DNA of 64,000 nucleotides from Synergistales bacterium (lineage in GTDB: Bacteria; Synergistota; Synergistia; Synergistales; Aminobacteriaceae), in NCBI GenBank assembly GCA_025997955.1, contig BNVH01000008.1, positions 5,432-69,431 on the forward strand, in the 5' to 3' direction. The translations under genes and the position numbers were made by a program. Under the pieces are notes generated by a model. That model was not told where the DNA came from. It was given only the letters and a program-made list of their open reading frames with translations, and searched no databases. This document shows positions 9,257-17,578 of the stretch, in pieces. Every line of letters begins with the position of its first letter. The stretch's first letter is position 1.

Positions 9257-10102
9257 TTATTCACCTGCCTTAGAAGAAGAAAGCTCGGCGACAGCCTTTT
9301 TGTAGTCGGCCTCGCCTAACGCCTTGCCGTGCCAAGTGTTCTGGCCTTCCATGAACGAGACCCCCTTGCCCTTCACCGTATCCGCCAAAATGACGACAGG
9401 TCGTCCGTCGGGATACGCCTTGGCCTTGTCTATAGTATCGACAAGCGCGTTTAGGTCATGACCGTCGCAGGCGAGCGTGCGCCAGCCAAACGCCTTGAAC
9501 TTGGCCTCCATATCGCCCTGGGGCATTATGTCGTTGCTTCGTCCGTCAAGCTGAACGCGGTTCCAGTCATGTATGGCTATTAGGTTATCCGCTTTGAACT
9601 TTGTTGCGCTCATGCAGGCCTCCCACACAGTGCCCTCGTTCACGTCTCCGTCGCCGAGAATCGCGTAGACCTTTGATTTGTACCCCGAAAGGCGAAGACC
9701 CAAGGCCATACCCAAAGCCGCTGAAAGGCCTGTTCCAAGAGGTCCTGTGGAGAGGTCTATACCGGGGGTGTGAGTTGTGGAGGGGTGTCCCTGAAGGCGA
9801 GTGTTGAGCCTGCGAAGGGTCTTCATCTCGGACGCGGGGAAGAATCCTTTTTCGGCCAATACTCGGTACAACATAGGAGCCGCGTGCCCCTTGCAAAGGA
9901 CGAGCCTATCTCTGTCGGGCTTTTGGGGGTCGGCAGCGTCAACGCTCATTTCCTCAAAATAAAGAGCAGTCAATATTTCGCATACAGACAAAGACCCGCC
10001 TGGGTGCCCGGACTGAATACCGTACAGCGCTTCTAAGACGTCTACGCGAAACTTATTGCATAGAGCGTCTAAGTGCTTTTTGCGTTCTGGCGCTAATGAC
10101 AA
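9257..10102 (-). CDS. Transketolase, N-terminal (diphosphate-binding) subunit
   Basis: This 281-residue thiamine diphosphate-binding subunit of a two-gene transketolase carries the cofactor motif GDGDVNEG at about residue 150, followed by IHDWNRVQLDG. SGHPGGSLSVCEIL at about residue 30 and KGHAAPMLYRVL at about residue 70 are further signatures. The start is a TTG at 10102 behind GAAAGGA. With its partner it moves two-carbon units between ketoses and aldoses. Its position between an alcohol dehydrogenase and a sugar isomerase, with no kinase, suggests that it acts on a non-phosphorylated or otherwise anionic sugar; this is inferred. Confidence 0.92.
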   Translation of the reverse strand: MSLAPERKKHLDALCNKFRVDVLEALYGIQSGHPGGSLSVCEILTALYFEEMSVDAADPQKPDRDRLVLCKGHAAPMLYRVLAEKGFFPASEMKTLRRLNTRLQGHPSTTHTPGIDLSTGPLGTGLSAALGMALGLRLSGYKSKVYAILGDGDVNEGTVWEACMSATKFKADNLIAIHDWNRVQLDGRSNDIMPQGDMEAKFKAFGWRTLACDGHDLNALVDTIDKAKAYPDGRPVVILADTVKGKGVSFMEGQNTWHGKALGEADYKKAVAELSSSKAGE

Positions 10103-10159
10103 TTAAATCACGTTCCTTTCTGTATTTGGCACAATAGCAAACAAGGTTTGTTATCTACG

Positions 10160-11458
10160 TTATTTCACGGGCAGACTTTTGACTTTCGAGAAGTCTCCCG
10201 ACATCGCGCCCTCCAAGACGGAGCCCATATACTCGTCTACTTGATCTATAGACATGGGCGTCGGCATGTTCTGGAGCTTCATCTTGAGCTGAGGATCTTT
10301 GGCCGCCGTAAGCGCGCGTGTGACATGCGCGCTTGTAAACTTCGGGAAGTCGGAGAGCTTCGTCTCGGAACCTATCGACTTGGCAAAGGCAATCATACCC
10401 TCCGCGACTGCCAAGGCGAGCTCGCGTCCCTTGAGTTTTTCGAGGTCTGCCTTTATAAAACCGTACATCGCGTAACGAGAGCCGATGACCTTCATGTGTT
10501 TTTCGATAGAGTCGGCAAAAAGCACGGCGTAATATGGGTTCATAACGCCGCAAGCGCGCCCGTGGCTTGTCACGTCCACAAGCGAGAAGCTCGTGAGGTG
10601 AGCGCCGTTCGTGCCGCCTATCATGATGGCGTAGCCGCCTAAGTCCGTGGCGAGCCCAAGAGCTTCGCGAGCTCCCAAATCCTGGGGGTCGTCTATGACT
10701 TTTTTGGCGTATGTCAGGACGAGGTCGAGAACGGCCTCCGTGACTTCTTTGCAGAGCTCGTATTTGTCAGGAGAAGCGCCGTAAAACACCTCTATGGCGT
10801 GAGCTATGGCGTCAAGAGCGCCGTCTATGCTCAAAAACGTAGGCATACTCGCTGTGACTGCGTAATCAAATATTGAGTGGGCCGGGACTACCGCGTCGTC
10901 TACTATCAGTTTCTTCTGTCCCGCGACAGGATCCGTGATGTTGGAGTATTTCGTCAAATGCGCTCCGCTGCTGGCCGATGTCTCCACGGCTATATGAGGG
11001 ATTTGCTTCTTGCCGACCCGCTTCAAACCCTCGGTGACAAGCCCTGTGCCAAACCACGAGTCTATCTCAGGAGACTCCGCGCCAAGGGCCTGCAGCGCGG
11101 CGGCGGCTTTCACGGCGTCAATACCGCTCCCGCCTCCTACCGATATGACGCAGTCGGGCTTGAAGTGCAACAGATAAGTCTCAAGGCGATATACGTCCTC
11201 TCTTGGAGCGTTTGGCTTCGCGCCCTCAATGCAGCGGTCAGGCACGACTTTCACTCCGGCCTTTTCGAGAGACTCGATGACCTTGTCCACAATAGGCTTG
11301 AAAGCCTTGGTGTCCCCGACCACCGTCGCCGTATTGCCGTACTTTTTAGCTATAGCGCCGACGCTATCAAGTACGCCCAAACCAAACGTATAAGTATCTT
11401 TCTTGAAGTTCTTGAGCAGTTCTCTCGCGCGATCTTTTGCCTTTGAATCAACAGCCAT
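10160..11458 (-). CDS. Iron-containing alcohol dehydrogenase (aldehyde reductase)
   Basis: This 432-residue group III metal-dependent alcohol dehydrogenase is the first gene of the catabolic operon. The NAD(P) loop GGGSGID is at residues 108-114. Metal-binding residues are expected in SIDGALDAIAHAIE (about residue 222) and GGTNGAHLTSFSLVDVTSHG (about residues 280-300). A clear ribosome site (AGGAGG) precedes the ATG. In an anaerobe such an enzyme commonly disposes of electrons by reducing the aldehyde product of a pathway. Anaerobic sulfoacetaldehyde reductases belong to this family (recalled), as do many others, so the substrate is open. Confidence 0.88.
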   Translation of the reverse strand: MAVDSKAKDRARELLKNFKKDTYTFGLGVLDSVGAIAKKYGNTATVVGDTKAFKPIVDKVIESLEKAGVKVVPDRCIEGAKPNAPREDVYRLETYLLHFKPDCVISVGGGSGIDAVKAAAALQALGAESPEIDSWFGTGLVTEGLKRVGKKQIPHIAVETSASSGAHLTKYSNITDPVAGQKKLIVDDAVVPAHSIFDYAVTASMPTFLSIDGALDAIAHAIEVFYGASPDKYELCKEVTEAVLDLVLTYAKKVIDDPQDLGAREALGLATDLGGYAIMIGGTNGAHLTSFSLVDVTSHGRACGVMNPYYAVLFADSIEKHMKVIGSRYAMYGFIKADLEKLKGRELALAVAEGMIAFAKSIGSETKLSDFPKFTSAHVTRALTAAKDPQLKMKLQNMPTPMSIDQVDEYMGSVLEGAMSGDFSKVKSLPVK

Positions 11459-11496
11459 TGCAAATTCCTCCTATATATAAAGTGTTAAAGATTAAA

Positions 11497-11556
11497 TCAT
11501 TCAACTAAGAGAATAGGCATTATTATATGGCTTGGGACTGAAACGCTGACTTTCAT
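11497..11556 (-). CDS. Possible 19-residue leader peptide of the sugar operon
   Basis: A short frame (MKVSVSVPSHIIMPILLVE) begins at an ATG with AAGGAGAG nine bases upstream and ends 38 bases before the alcohol dehydrogenase start. It sits in the 5' untranslated region downstream of the minus-strand promoter. The strong ribosome site is the main evidence that it is translated. A role in translational or transcriptional control of the operon is inferred; it could also be a gene remnant. Confidence 0.4.
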   Translation of the reverse strand: MKVSVSVPSHIIMPILLVE

Positions 11557-11688
11557 CTACAAATCTCTCCTTCTTAATATAAAGACAGACTGAAAACAGA
11601 TGAACATGGGTGAATATGAACTCATTAAATATCCCGTGAAAACTGGTTGCGTGACACCTTACCTGAAGAAGCCTGAAGAAGTATGAAG

Positions 11689-11717
11689 ATAGTATCATTT
11701 AGAAAAAAATATGTCAA
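11689..11717 (-). promoter_or_regulatory. Promoter of the minus-strand sugar operon
   Basis: On the minus strand, TTGACA and TACTAT are spaced by 17 bases, close to the sigma-70/A consensus. Transcription would start near 11682, giving a leader of about 220 bases. A 10-base tandem repeat (CCTGAAGAAG twice, 11662-11681 on the plus strand) lies right at the expected start point and could be an operator. Confidence 0.7.
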
Positions 11718-11777
11718 TTAAGACTTGCTTTCAAAGTTTTGCTAAGCCAAACGAACAAATTTCATCCCCTCTTAGCG

Positions 11778-11810
11778 CTTCTTTACAACTTCTTTACAAC
11801 TTCTTTACAA
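11778..11810. repeat. Three tandem 11-base repeats with PhoP-box-like periodicity
   Basis: The unit CTTCTTTACAA occurs three times without interruption, so TTTACA recurs every 11 bases. The repeats lie between the promoter of the sugar operon and that of serS. Direct hexamers at 11-base spacing are the architecture of PhoP/PhoB-type response regulator boxes (TT-A-CA class, recalled). A regulator-binding site is therefore inferred. Confidence 0.55.
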
Positions 11811-11831
11811 AGAACACGTCGCATTGAAGGC

Positions 11832-11859
11832 TTGTCAAGAATTTTTAAACAGATATAAT
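11832..11859 (+). promoter_or_regulatory. Promoter of serS
   Basis: TTGTCA and TATAAT are spaced by 16 bases, about 110 bases before the serS start. A perfect 14-base palindrome (TTCTTTATAAAGAA, 11874-11887) lies just past the expected transcription start and could bind a regulator. The remaining leader holds a weak CAG/CTG hairpin; no T-box was recognised. Confidence 0.65.
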
Positions 11860-11968
11860 AATTCTGTAATTAATTCTTTATAAAGAAATTTCCGTTTTTG
11901 GTTTCAGTTATTCACGATTCTGAAATGAGGCGGATTTTTTGCGTAAATTTTAGATGGGAAGAGATAAA

Positions 11969-13252
11969 ATGTTGGACATAAAATTGCTTCGGACAACGCC
12001 CGATATCGTCAGAGAGAACTTAAAAAAGAAATTTCAAGAACACAAGCTGCCCTTAGTCGACGAGATAATAGAGCTTGACAGGCAAAGCCGCGACGCCAGA
12101 ACAAAGGCCGACGCGCTGAGAGGGAGGCGTAATTCCGTCAGCAAAAACATAGGCGTCGCTATGGCTAAGGGTCTTAAAGACGACGCGGAAAAGGGCAAGG
12201 CGGAAGTTGAGGCCATGGCGCAGGAGTTGGCTGACCTTGAGGTCTTGGAAGAAAAGTTGTCCGTATTAGTTCGCGAAAAAATGATGATTATCCCAAACAT
12301 CATAGATTCGTCCGTTCCGATAGGTAAAGACGACTCCGAAAACGTTGAGGTGGAGCGTTTTGGAGAGCCTGCCGTTCCGAGTTTTGAGGTTCCCTATCAC
12401 GTAGATATAATGGAAAGCTTCAACGGAATAGACTTGGACAGCGCCCGCAAAACTAGCGGAAGCGGCTTTTATTATCTATGCGGCGACATAGCGCGTCTGC
12501 ATTCTTCCATATTGTCTTATGCCCGAGATTTTATGATAAACAGGGGCTTTACTTACTGTATACCTCCGTTTATGATAAGGGGCGATGTGGTGAGCGGCGT
12601 CATGAGCTTTGCCGAGATGGAGAATATGATGTATAAAATCGAAGGCGAAGACCTCTATCTTATAGGAACTAGCGAACACTCCATGATAGGGCGCTTTATA
12701 GACACCATTCTTGAAGAGGACGCTTTGCCGCTGACTCTGACAAGCTATTCGCCTTGCTTTCGCAAGGAAGTAGGCGCTCACGGTATAGAAGAGCGCGGCG
12801 TGTATCGCATTCATCAGTTTGAAAAACAAGAAATGATAGTTGTCTGCAAACCGGAGGACAGCGCCGATTGGTTTGTGAAGCTCTATAAAAACACTGTGGA
12901 CTTTTTCCGCTCTCTTGATATTCCCGTCAGGACGCTTGAGTGCTGCTCCGGGGATTTAGCCGATTTAAAGGTAAAAAGCATTGATGTAGAGGCATGGTCG
13001 CCAAGGCAAAAGAAATACTTTGAGGTAGGCAGTTGCTCTAATCTTGGCGAGGCTCAGGCAAGGCGTCTTGGTATACGCGTCAAAAACAAAGAAAAGGGGA
13101 ACTATTTTGCCCATACGCTCAATAACACGGTCACCGCGCCTCCTCGCATGTTGATAGCGTTTTTGGAGAATAACCTCCAAGCCGACGGAAGCGTTGCTAT
13201 ACCGGAACCGCTTCGGCCATATATGGGAGGGCAGAAGGGTCTTTTGGTCTAA
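11969..13252 (+). CDS. serS: Serine-tRNA ligase
   Basis: This 427-residue class II aminoacyl-tRNA synthetase charges tRNA-Ser with serine. The N-terminal coiled-coil arm (residues about 25-105) precedes the catalytic core. Motif 2 is FRKEVGAHG, followed by RIHQFEKQE. GTSEHSMIG contains the TSE serine-pocket residues. Motif 3 is NTVTAPPRMLIAFLE. The start MLDIKLLRTTPD is typical of the family and is preferred over an in-frame ATG five codons upstream. It lies upstream of the flagellar operon, with a separate promoter in between. Confidence 0.96.
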   Translation: MLDIKLLRTTPDIVRENLKKKFQEHKLPLVDEIIELDRQSRDARTKADALRGRRNSVSKNIGVAMAKGLKDDAEKGKAEVEAMAQELADLEVLEEKLSVLVREKMMIIPNIIDSSVPIGKDDSENVEVERFGEPAVPSFEVPYHVDIMESFNGIDLDSARKTSGSGFYYLCGDIARLHSSILSYARDFMINRGFTYCIPPFMIRGDVVSGVMSFAEMENMMYKIEGEDLYLIGTSEHSMIGRFIDTILEEDALPLTLTSYSPCFRKEVGAHGIEERGVYRIHQFEKQEMIVVCKPEDSADWFVKLYKNTVDFFRSLDIPVRTLECCSGDLADLKVKSIDVEAWSPRQKKYFEVGSCSNLGEAQARRLGIRVKNKEKGNYFAHTLNNTVTAPPRMLIAFLENNLQADGSVAIPEPLRPYMGGQKGLLV

Positions 13253-13292
13253 ATTCAAGTTCTGAATAATTTGAATATACAACCTCTATCAC

Positions 13293-13321
13293 TTGCGTAT
13301 CTCGGTAAATTGGCGTATAGT
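13293..13321 (+). promoter_or_regulatory. Probable promoter of the flagellar operon
   Basis: TTGCGT and TATAGT are spaced by 17 bases and followed 35 bases later by the fliE start with a GGGGGGA ribosome site. This gives a housekeeping-type start for fliE and the genes after it. No sigma-28 or sigma-54 element was recognised. Confidence 0.5.
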
Positions 13322-13356
13322 GCTTTATGTAGATTTTTATCGGGGGGATTTTACTT

Positions 13357-13704
13357 ATGGGTTCAATATTGTTGGACATGACTCAGTTTTCGGACACGAA
13401 AAAGATAGATTCCAAGCCAGTTTCAAATAATTCAAGCGCTCTTCCGAGGCTAAGCGAGCCTGAGGAATCCATTAAACAGGGGAAGGTTTCCTTTGAGGAG
13501 ATGTTGACTTCCTCTATGAAAGAAGTCAACGTACTTCAACTTGAGGCGGACGATAAAGTAGCCAAGCTCGCCACAGGTGATGTGGAGGACATTTCAGAAG
13601 TTGTGCTGGCCTCGTCTCGGGCTGAGGTTGCTCTCAGGATGCTCATGGAACTTCGTAACAAGTTCGTTGACGCATACCAGCAACTATCCAGAATATCAGC
13701 TTAA
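13357..13704 (+). CDS. fliE: Flagellar hook-basal body protein FliE
   Basis: This 115-residue rod-base protein links the MS ring to the rod and is exported by the flagellar type III apparatus. The C-terminal half (VSFEEMLTSSMKEVNVLQLE and onward) shows the FliE helix pair; AEVALRMLMELRNKFVDAYQ is the conserved end. The N-terminal 40 residues are polar and variable, as is usual. It is the first gene of the flagellar run, with fliF starting 34 bases later. Confidence 0.93.
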   Translation: MGSILLDMTQFSDTKKIDSKPVSNNSSALPRLSEPEESIKQGKVSFEEMLTSSMKEVNVLQLEADDKVAKLATGDVEDISEVVLASSRAEVALRMLMELRNKFVDAYQQLSRISA

Positions 13705-13738
13705 TTGAGCTGAAACTAAAGAAATCAACTAAGAGATT

Positions 13739-15304
13739 ATGGAGAATCTAAAGCGACTGTCGGCCAAATTCCTGTTTTTTTGGGGCGGATTGAAAACGTG
13801 GCAAAAAGTATCTCTGTTTGCTGCTGTTTTTTTGGTGACGGGCTTGCTTGCTTTTATGGTGTTTTGGGCTGGGCGCGTTTCTTACGAACCGCTCTACGCC
13901 GGGTTGGAGGTAAACGACCAGGCGGCTATTGTGGCGTACCTAAAAGAAAACAATATTTCGTATCAAGTCGATTCTGTTGCAAACGCTATCCTTCTTCCGC
14001 GTGACCAGATTTACGAGGCGCGTCTTGCTTTGGCTCAGGAGGGGCTTCCCAAAGGGAATAGCACTGGGTTTGAGATTTTCGACGACTCAAAGATGGGCAT
14101 GAGTGAGTTTCAACAGAAGATAACGTATATTCGCGCGCGTGAGGGAGAGTTGCAGCGCACAATAGCGCAGTTGGATTCCGTTGAGTTCTCCAAGGTCAGC
14201 ATAATAATCCCTGAAGAACGGCTTTTCTTGGCGCAGCAGAGACCGTCCACGGCGTCTGTCCTTTTAAAACTGAAGTCGGGGAATCAGCTCGGTTCTCCTC
14301 AAATAAAAGCCATACTTCACCTTGTCTCGCGCAGCGTCGACGGGCTTTTGCCGGAGAACGTCACCATAGTGGACACAACCGGCCGAATTTTGTCTGACCT
14401 CGTTGGGGAGGACTTGATTTACTCCTTTGACAGTGGAAACTCCGTCAAATCCATACAAAGAGACCTTGAGCGTCAGCGCGAAAAGGAGATAGAGTTTCGG
14501 GTTCGTCAGATGTTAGAGCAGGTGTTCGGCCCCGGGAGCGTCAGCGTGCGCGTGACCATGGATTTGGATTTCGATAAAATTTCGCGCTCATCTCGGGAAT
14601 ACTACCCCAACGCCGACACAGGGCAGGGGGTTCCGCGTAGCACAAGCCGAATGGAAGAAAGCTATACGGGGCAGTCCCAACCACCCGGAGGCGTCCCCGG
14701 GACGACTACAAATATACCGGGCTATGCCATAAATACACAAAACACTGATAGCGAGTACAACAAATCCGACGCTACCACAAACTACGAGATAACCACGCGT
14801 GAGAGCCAGGAAGTTATGACGCCGGGCAGAGTACGCCGTCTGACGGCGTCGGTTTTGGTCGACGGCGAACTTACGGAAGAACGTTTGGTCGAAGTCAGGG
14901 ATTTGGTTTCGTCCGCTATTGGCTTCAGCGAGGCTCGGGGCGACAGCCTCGTCGTAAAGTCCATGAAGTTCTCCACGATTTTGGCCGACGCCATTGCCGA
15001 AGAGCTTAGACATGAACGGATATATCGTTTAGCGATAGGTTCTCTTGTCGGCATTGTGTTATTGATTTTTGTCTCGGCGATGTTCTATTGGTGGTATCGC
15101 AGACGCCAAGAACGGCTTGCGCGCGAAGCCATCGAAAGAGACACCAAGAAGGTACCCACGTTGCAGGAGATGCTCACTTCACCGGACGCCTTGGCGTTTC
15201 AGGGTGAGATGGCGGTGCTTGAGGAACAGCTCAAGGCATACTGCCGAAGCAACCCGGATGAAGTGGCCAACCTTGTCAATGAGTGGATTTCGACGGATAA
15301 CTGA
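13739..15304 (+). CDS. fliF: Flagellar M-ring protein FliF
   Basis: This 521-residue protein forms the MS ring of the flagellar basal body. The first transmembrane helix is near residues 22-44 and the second near residues 434-455 (LAIGSLVGIVLLIFVSAMFY). Between them lie the ring-building domains, with the typical ARLALAQEGLPKG segment at about residue 90. The C-terminal cytoplasmic tail binds FliG. A Gly/Pro/Thr-rich insertion (about residues 290-340) lies in the loop region, as is common in this family. Confidence 0.96.
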   Translation: MENLKRLSAKFLFFWGGLKTWQKVSLFAAVFLVTGLLAFMVFWAGRVSYEPLYAGLEVNDQAAIVAYLKENNISYQVDSVANAILLPRDQIYEARLALAQEGLPKGNSTGFEIFDDSKMGMSEFQQKITYIRAREGELQRTIAQLDSVEFSKVSIIIPEERLFLAQQRPSTASVLLKLKSGNQLGSPQIKAILHLVSRSVDGLLPENVTIVDTTGRILSDLVGEDLIYSFDSGNSVKSIQRDLERQREKEIEFRVRQMLEQVFGPGSVSVRVTMDLDFDKISRSSREYYPNADTGQGVPRSTSRMEESYTGQSQPPGGVPGTTTNIPGYAINTQNTDSEYNKSDATTNYEITTRESQEVMTPGRVRRLTASVLVDGELTEERLVEVRDLVSSAIGFSEARGDSLVVKSMKFSTILADAIAEELRHERIYRLAIGSLVGIVLLIFVSAMFYWWYRRRQERLAREAIERDTKKVPTLQEMLTSPDALAFQGEMAVLEEQLKAYCRSNPDEVANLVNEWISTDN

Positions 15305-15351
15305 CGCGTAACTACATAAGAGAAATATAGAGAGATCAGAGGAGTTCTTTG

Positions 15352-16368
15352 ATGGCAAAGGGAATGGGAGCCAATATTTCCAACAGAGAGAAAATAGCCG
15401 TTCTCATGGTGGCTTTGGGGAACGATATAGCCGCTGAGGTTTACAAACACCTCGACGACACTACTATCGAGCTTATTACCCTTGAAATAGCCAACCTCAG
15501 AAAGGTTACGCCGGACCTCAAACTTGAGGTTATGAAAGAAGCTCAAGAGATTCTTATGGCTCGTGAGTTTATGGCTAAGGGCGGCGTGGACTACGCGCGC
15601 GATATTTTGGAGCGCGCCCTCGGGCCGGAGCGAGCGCAAAACTTGCTCACAAGAATCACGGCCAGCCTGCAGGTTCGCCCCTTCGACTTTATGCGTCATA
15701 CGGACGCGCAGCAGATACTGGGCTTTATACAGAGCGAACATCCCCAGACCATCGCTCTCATTCTGTCGTATCTCGACGCGCCGCAGGCCGCCATGATAAT
15801 AAGCGGTCTTCCCGCCGTCATGCAGGCGGAGGTCGCGAGACGCATAGCTAAAATGGATCGTATCACACCCGAGATATTGCGGGAGGTGGAGCGCGTGCTT
15901 GAGCGTAAGCTGAGTACGGTCATGGGTCAGGACTTTACTTTGGCGGGAGGCATCGACGCCGTTGTGGCCATCATAAACAGCGCCGACCGCACTACGGAGC
16001 GCAACATTATGGAGTACCTCGAGGAGAACGACCCGGAGCTCGCGGAAGAAATAAAGAAACGCCTTTTCGTGTTCGAGGACATCATTCGCTTGGACGACCG
16101 CTCTTTGCAGCGCGTACTGCGCGAGGTGGATATGAAAGAGCTTGGTCTGGCTCTCAAGGGCGCTACCGAGGAGTTGCGCGTCAAGTTTTTCAAGAACATG
16201 TCGAAGCGCGCCGCCGAAATGCTTTCGGAGGACATGGAATACATGGGGCCGGTGCGAGTCAAGGACGTGGAAGAATCTCAGCAAAAGGTCGTCAACGTTG
16301 TACGCTCGCTTGAAGAGGCTGGCGAGATAGTTATAGCGGCCGGCGGAGAGGACGAGTTGGTTGTCTAA
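15352..16368 (+). CDS. fliG: Flagellar motor switch protein FliG
   Basis: This 338-residue rotor protein transmits torque from the stator and sets rotation direction together with FliM and FliN/Y. The middle domain contains SEHPQTIALILSYLD, the EHPQ motif. The C-terminal motor domain has the charged helix DIIRLDDRSLQRVLREVDMK whose charges meet MotA. The ATG at 15352 is chosen, with GAGGAGTT upstream. It is followed directly by fliH. Confidence 0.96.
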   Translation: MAKGMGANISNREKIAVLMVALGNDIAAEVYKHLDDTTIELITLEIANLRKVTPDLKLEVMKEAQEILMAREFMAKGGVDYARDILERALGPERAQNLLTRITASLQVRPFDFMRHTDAQQILGFIQSEHPQTIALILSYLDAPQAAMIISGLPAVMQAEVARRIAKMDRITPEILREVERVLERKLSTVMGQDFTLAGGIDAVVAIINSADRTTERNIMEYLEENDPELAEEIKKRLFVFEDIIRLDDRSLQRVLREVDMKELGLALKGATEELRVKFFKNMSKRAAEMLSEDMEYMGPVRVKDVEESQQKVVNVVRSLEEAGEIVIAAGGEDELVV

Positions 16369-16369
16369 T

Positions 16370-17578
16370 ATGCGACAAGGCGTTCTGCGCGCGGTTCGTC
16401 TTTTGCCGGACGCCGTAAAAATAGGGAATATCGAGGACAAAGCTGCTCTTTCTGCCGACCAGGAGGAAGAGCAGAATTCTTATGACGAAGAATCTCCGGA
16501 GAGTTTGTCCTCTCTTTCGGGGTCGCAAGTTCAGTTTCAGACTATTGAGAAAAAACGGGAAGAAAACCAAAGGAATGGCGCGTCGGGAAACGCTGAAAGC
16601 AAAACAGAAAACGTCCCCGATCCTCTGCTTGAACTGAAAAAACAGATTTCTGAGTTGCGGGACAGTTTATCCGCCGCCGAGGCGGCCAAAGCCGACTTGA
16701 CCGGCAAACTTGCCGCCACAGAGCGAGAGCTCGGCAGTGTCAGGGAGGCTTGCGCTCAAAAGGAGCGCGATGTGGAGGCCGGCGCGGAGGCCGCTAAAGA
16801 AGAGGCTAGAGCGGCGGGGCGCGAGATAGGACATTCCGAGGGGCTTGATAGCGGATACAAAGACGGTATAGAAAAAGCCAAAGTCGAAATTTCCTCTCAA
16901 TATAGGGAAAAGTTCTCGCGCCTTATCGCAACCTTGGAGAGTATATCAGGAAATTTAGAATCGAAATTCACTGACATTGTAGAGCTGAACAAACCGCGAA
17001 TGCTGCGCCTGTGGCAGGATATGCTTGAAAAAATGCTTCAAAGAGAGCTCAACGTCACGCCTGACGCTGTACTTGACGTTCTCTCAAGCGTTCTGTCCCG
17101 CCTGAGCGACAAAAACCGCATACTCATATACGTGGCGCCCGAGGACTTGGAGATTTTGCAAGATAGCCTGCAGGGTGAGTTTGAGGATGTTCTGCGCGGG
17201 GTCAAGCGTCTTGATGTAAAACCGGACGCCAGCGTCGACAAGGGAAGTTGCATAGTGGAGACAGACCTTGGCATATACGACGCGCGTTGGCGCACTCAGC
17301 TTGACCAGATAGAGGGAGTATTTGAAAAATTGCTCGTCCAGCTCGGCAAGACGCCAAAACTAAAAACGGAAACTCATACCCGCCCCAAAAAACTTGTCGA
17401 CGCTGATATTGAAACAGGACCCGCTCCGACAGAAGACGAAGACGCTCTGGAAAACGACGTTGACAGTGACGACGCCCTCGAAGTTTCGGACGTTGCGTCA
17501 CCAAAGAAGCCGGCGCCAAGAAAAAAGGCGCCTTCCGCAAAAACGTCTTCCGCCAAAAAGAAACCGGAGACAAAATAA
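16370..17578 (+). CDS. fliH: Flagellar assembly protein FliH
   Basis: This 402-residue protein would regulate the export ATPase FliI and hold it at the export gate. It has an acidic N-terminus and then a long Ala/Glu-rich coiled coil (residues about 90-170) including the GxxxG-like stretch GREIGHSEGLDSGYKDGIE. The conserved C-terminal domain carries SCIVETDLGIYDARWRTQLD. It is longer than typical FliH because of an unusual C-terminal extension of about 75 residues, first acidic and then Lys/Ala/Pro-rich. The ATG at 16370 follows the fliG stop by one base; a TTG at 16361 is an alternative. It shares one base with fliI. Confidence 0.9.
   Translation: MRQGVLRAVRLLPDAVKIGNIEDKAALSADQEEEQNSYDEESPESLSSLSGSQVQFQTIEKKREENQRNGASGNAESKTENVPDPLLELKKQISELRDSLSAAEAAKADLTGKLAATERELGSVREACAQKERDVEAGAEAAKEEARAAGREIGHSEGLDSGYKDGIEKAKVEISSQYREKFSRLIATLESISGNLESKFTDIVELNKPRMLRLWQDMLEKMLQRELNVTPDAVLDVLSSVLSRLSDKNRILIYVAPEDLEILQDSLQGEFEDVLRGVKRLDVKPDASVDKGSCIVETDLGIYDARWRTQLDQIEGVFEKLLVQLGKTPKLKTETHTRPKKLVDADIETGPAPTEDEDALENDVDSDDALEVSDVASPKKPAPRKKAPSAKTSSAKKKPETK

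Noticed and set aside
11501..11698. A 65-codon minus-strand frame upstream of the alcohol dehydrogenase
   Set aside because: It has no ribosome site and crosses the promoter -10 region; the 19-codon frame in the same region has much better initiation signals.
11778..11810. CRISPR-like or iteron replication origin repeats
   Set aside because: The repeats are contiguous 11-mers without spacers, and no replication initiator or DnaA boxes were seen nearby; a regulator-binding site is more likely.
11866..11968. T-box riboswitch before serS
   Set aside because: The leader is only about 100 bases and lacks the conserved T-box core and a terminator/antiterminator pair.
15199..16440. A 413-codon open frame antisense to fliG
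   Set aside because: It is a shadow of a well-supported gene, with no ribosome site, no recognisable family and a composition set by the codon third positions of fliG.
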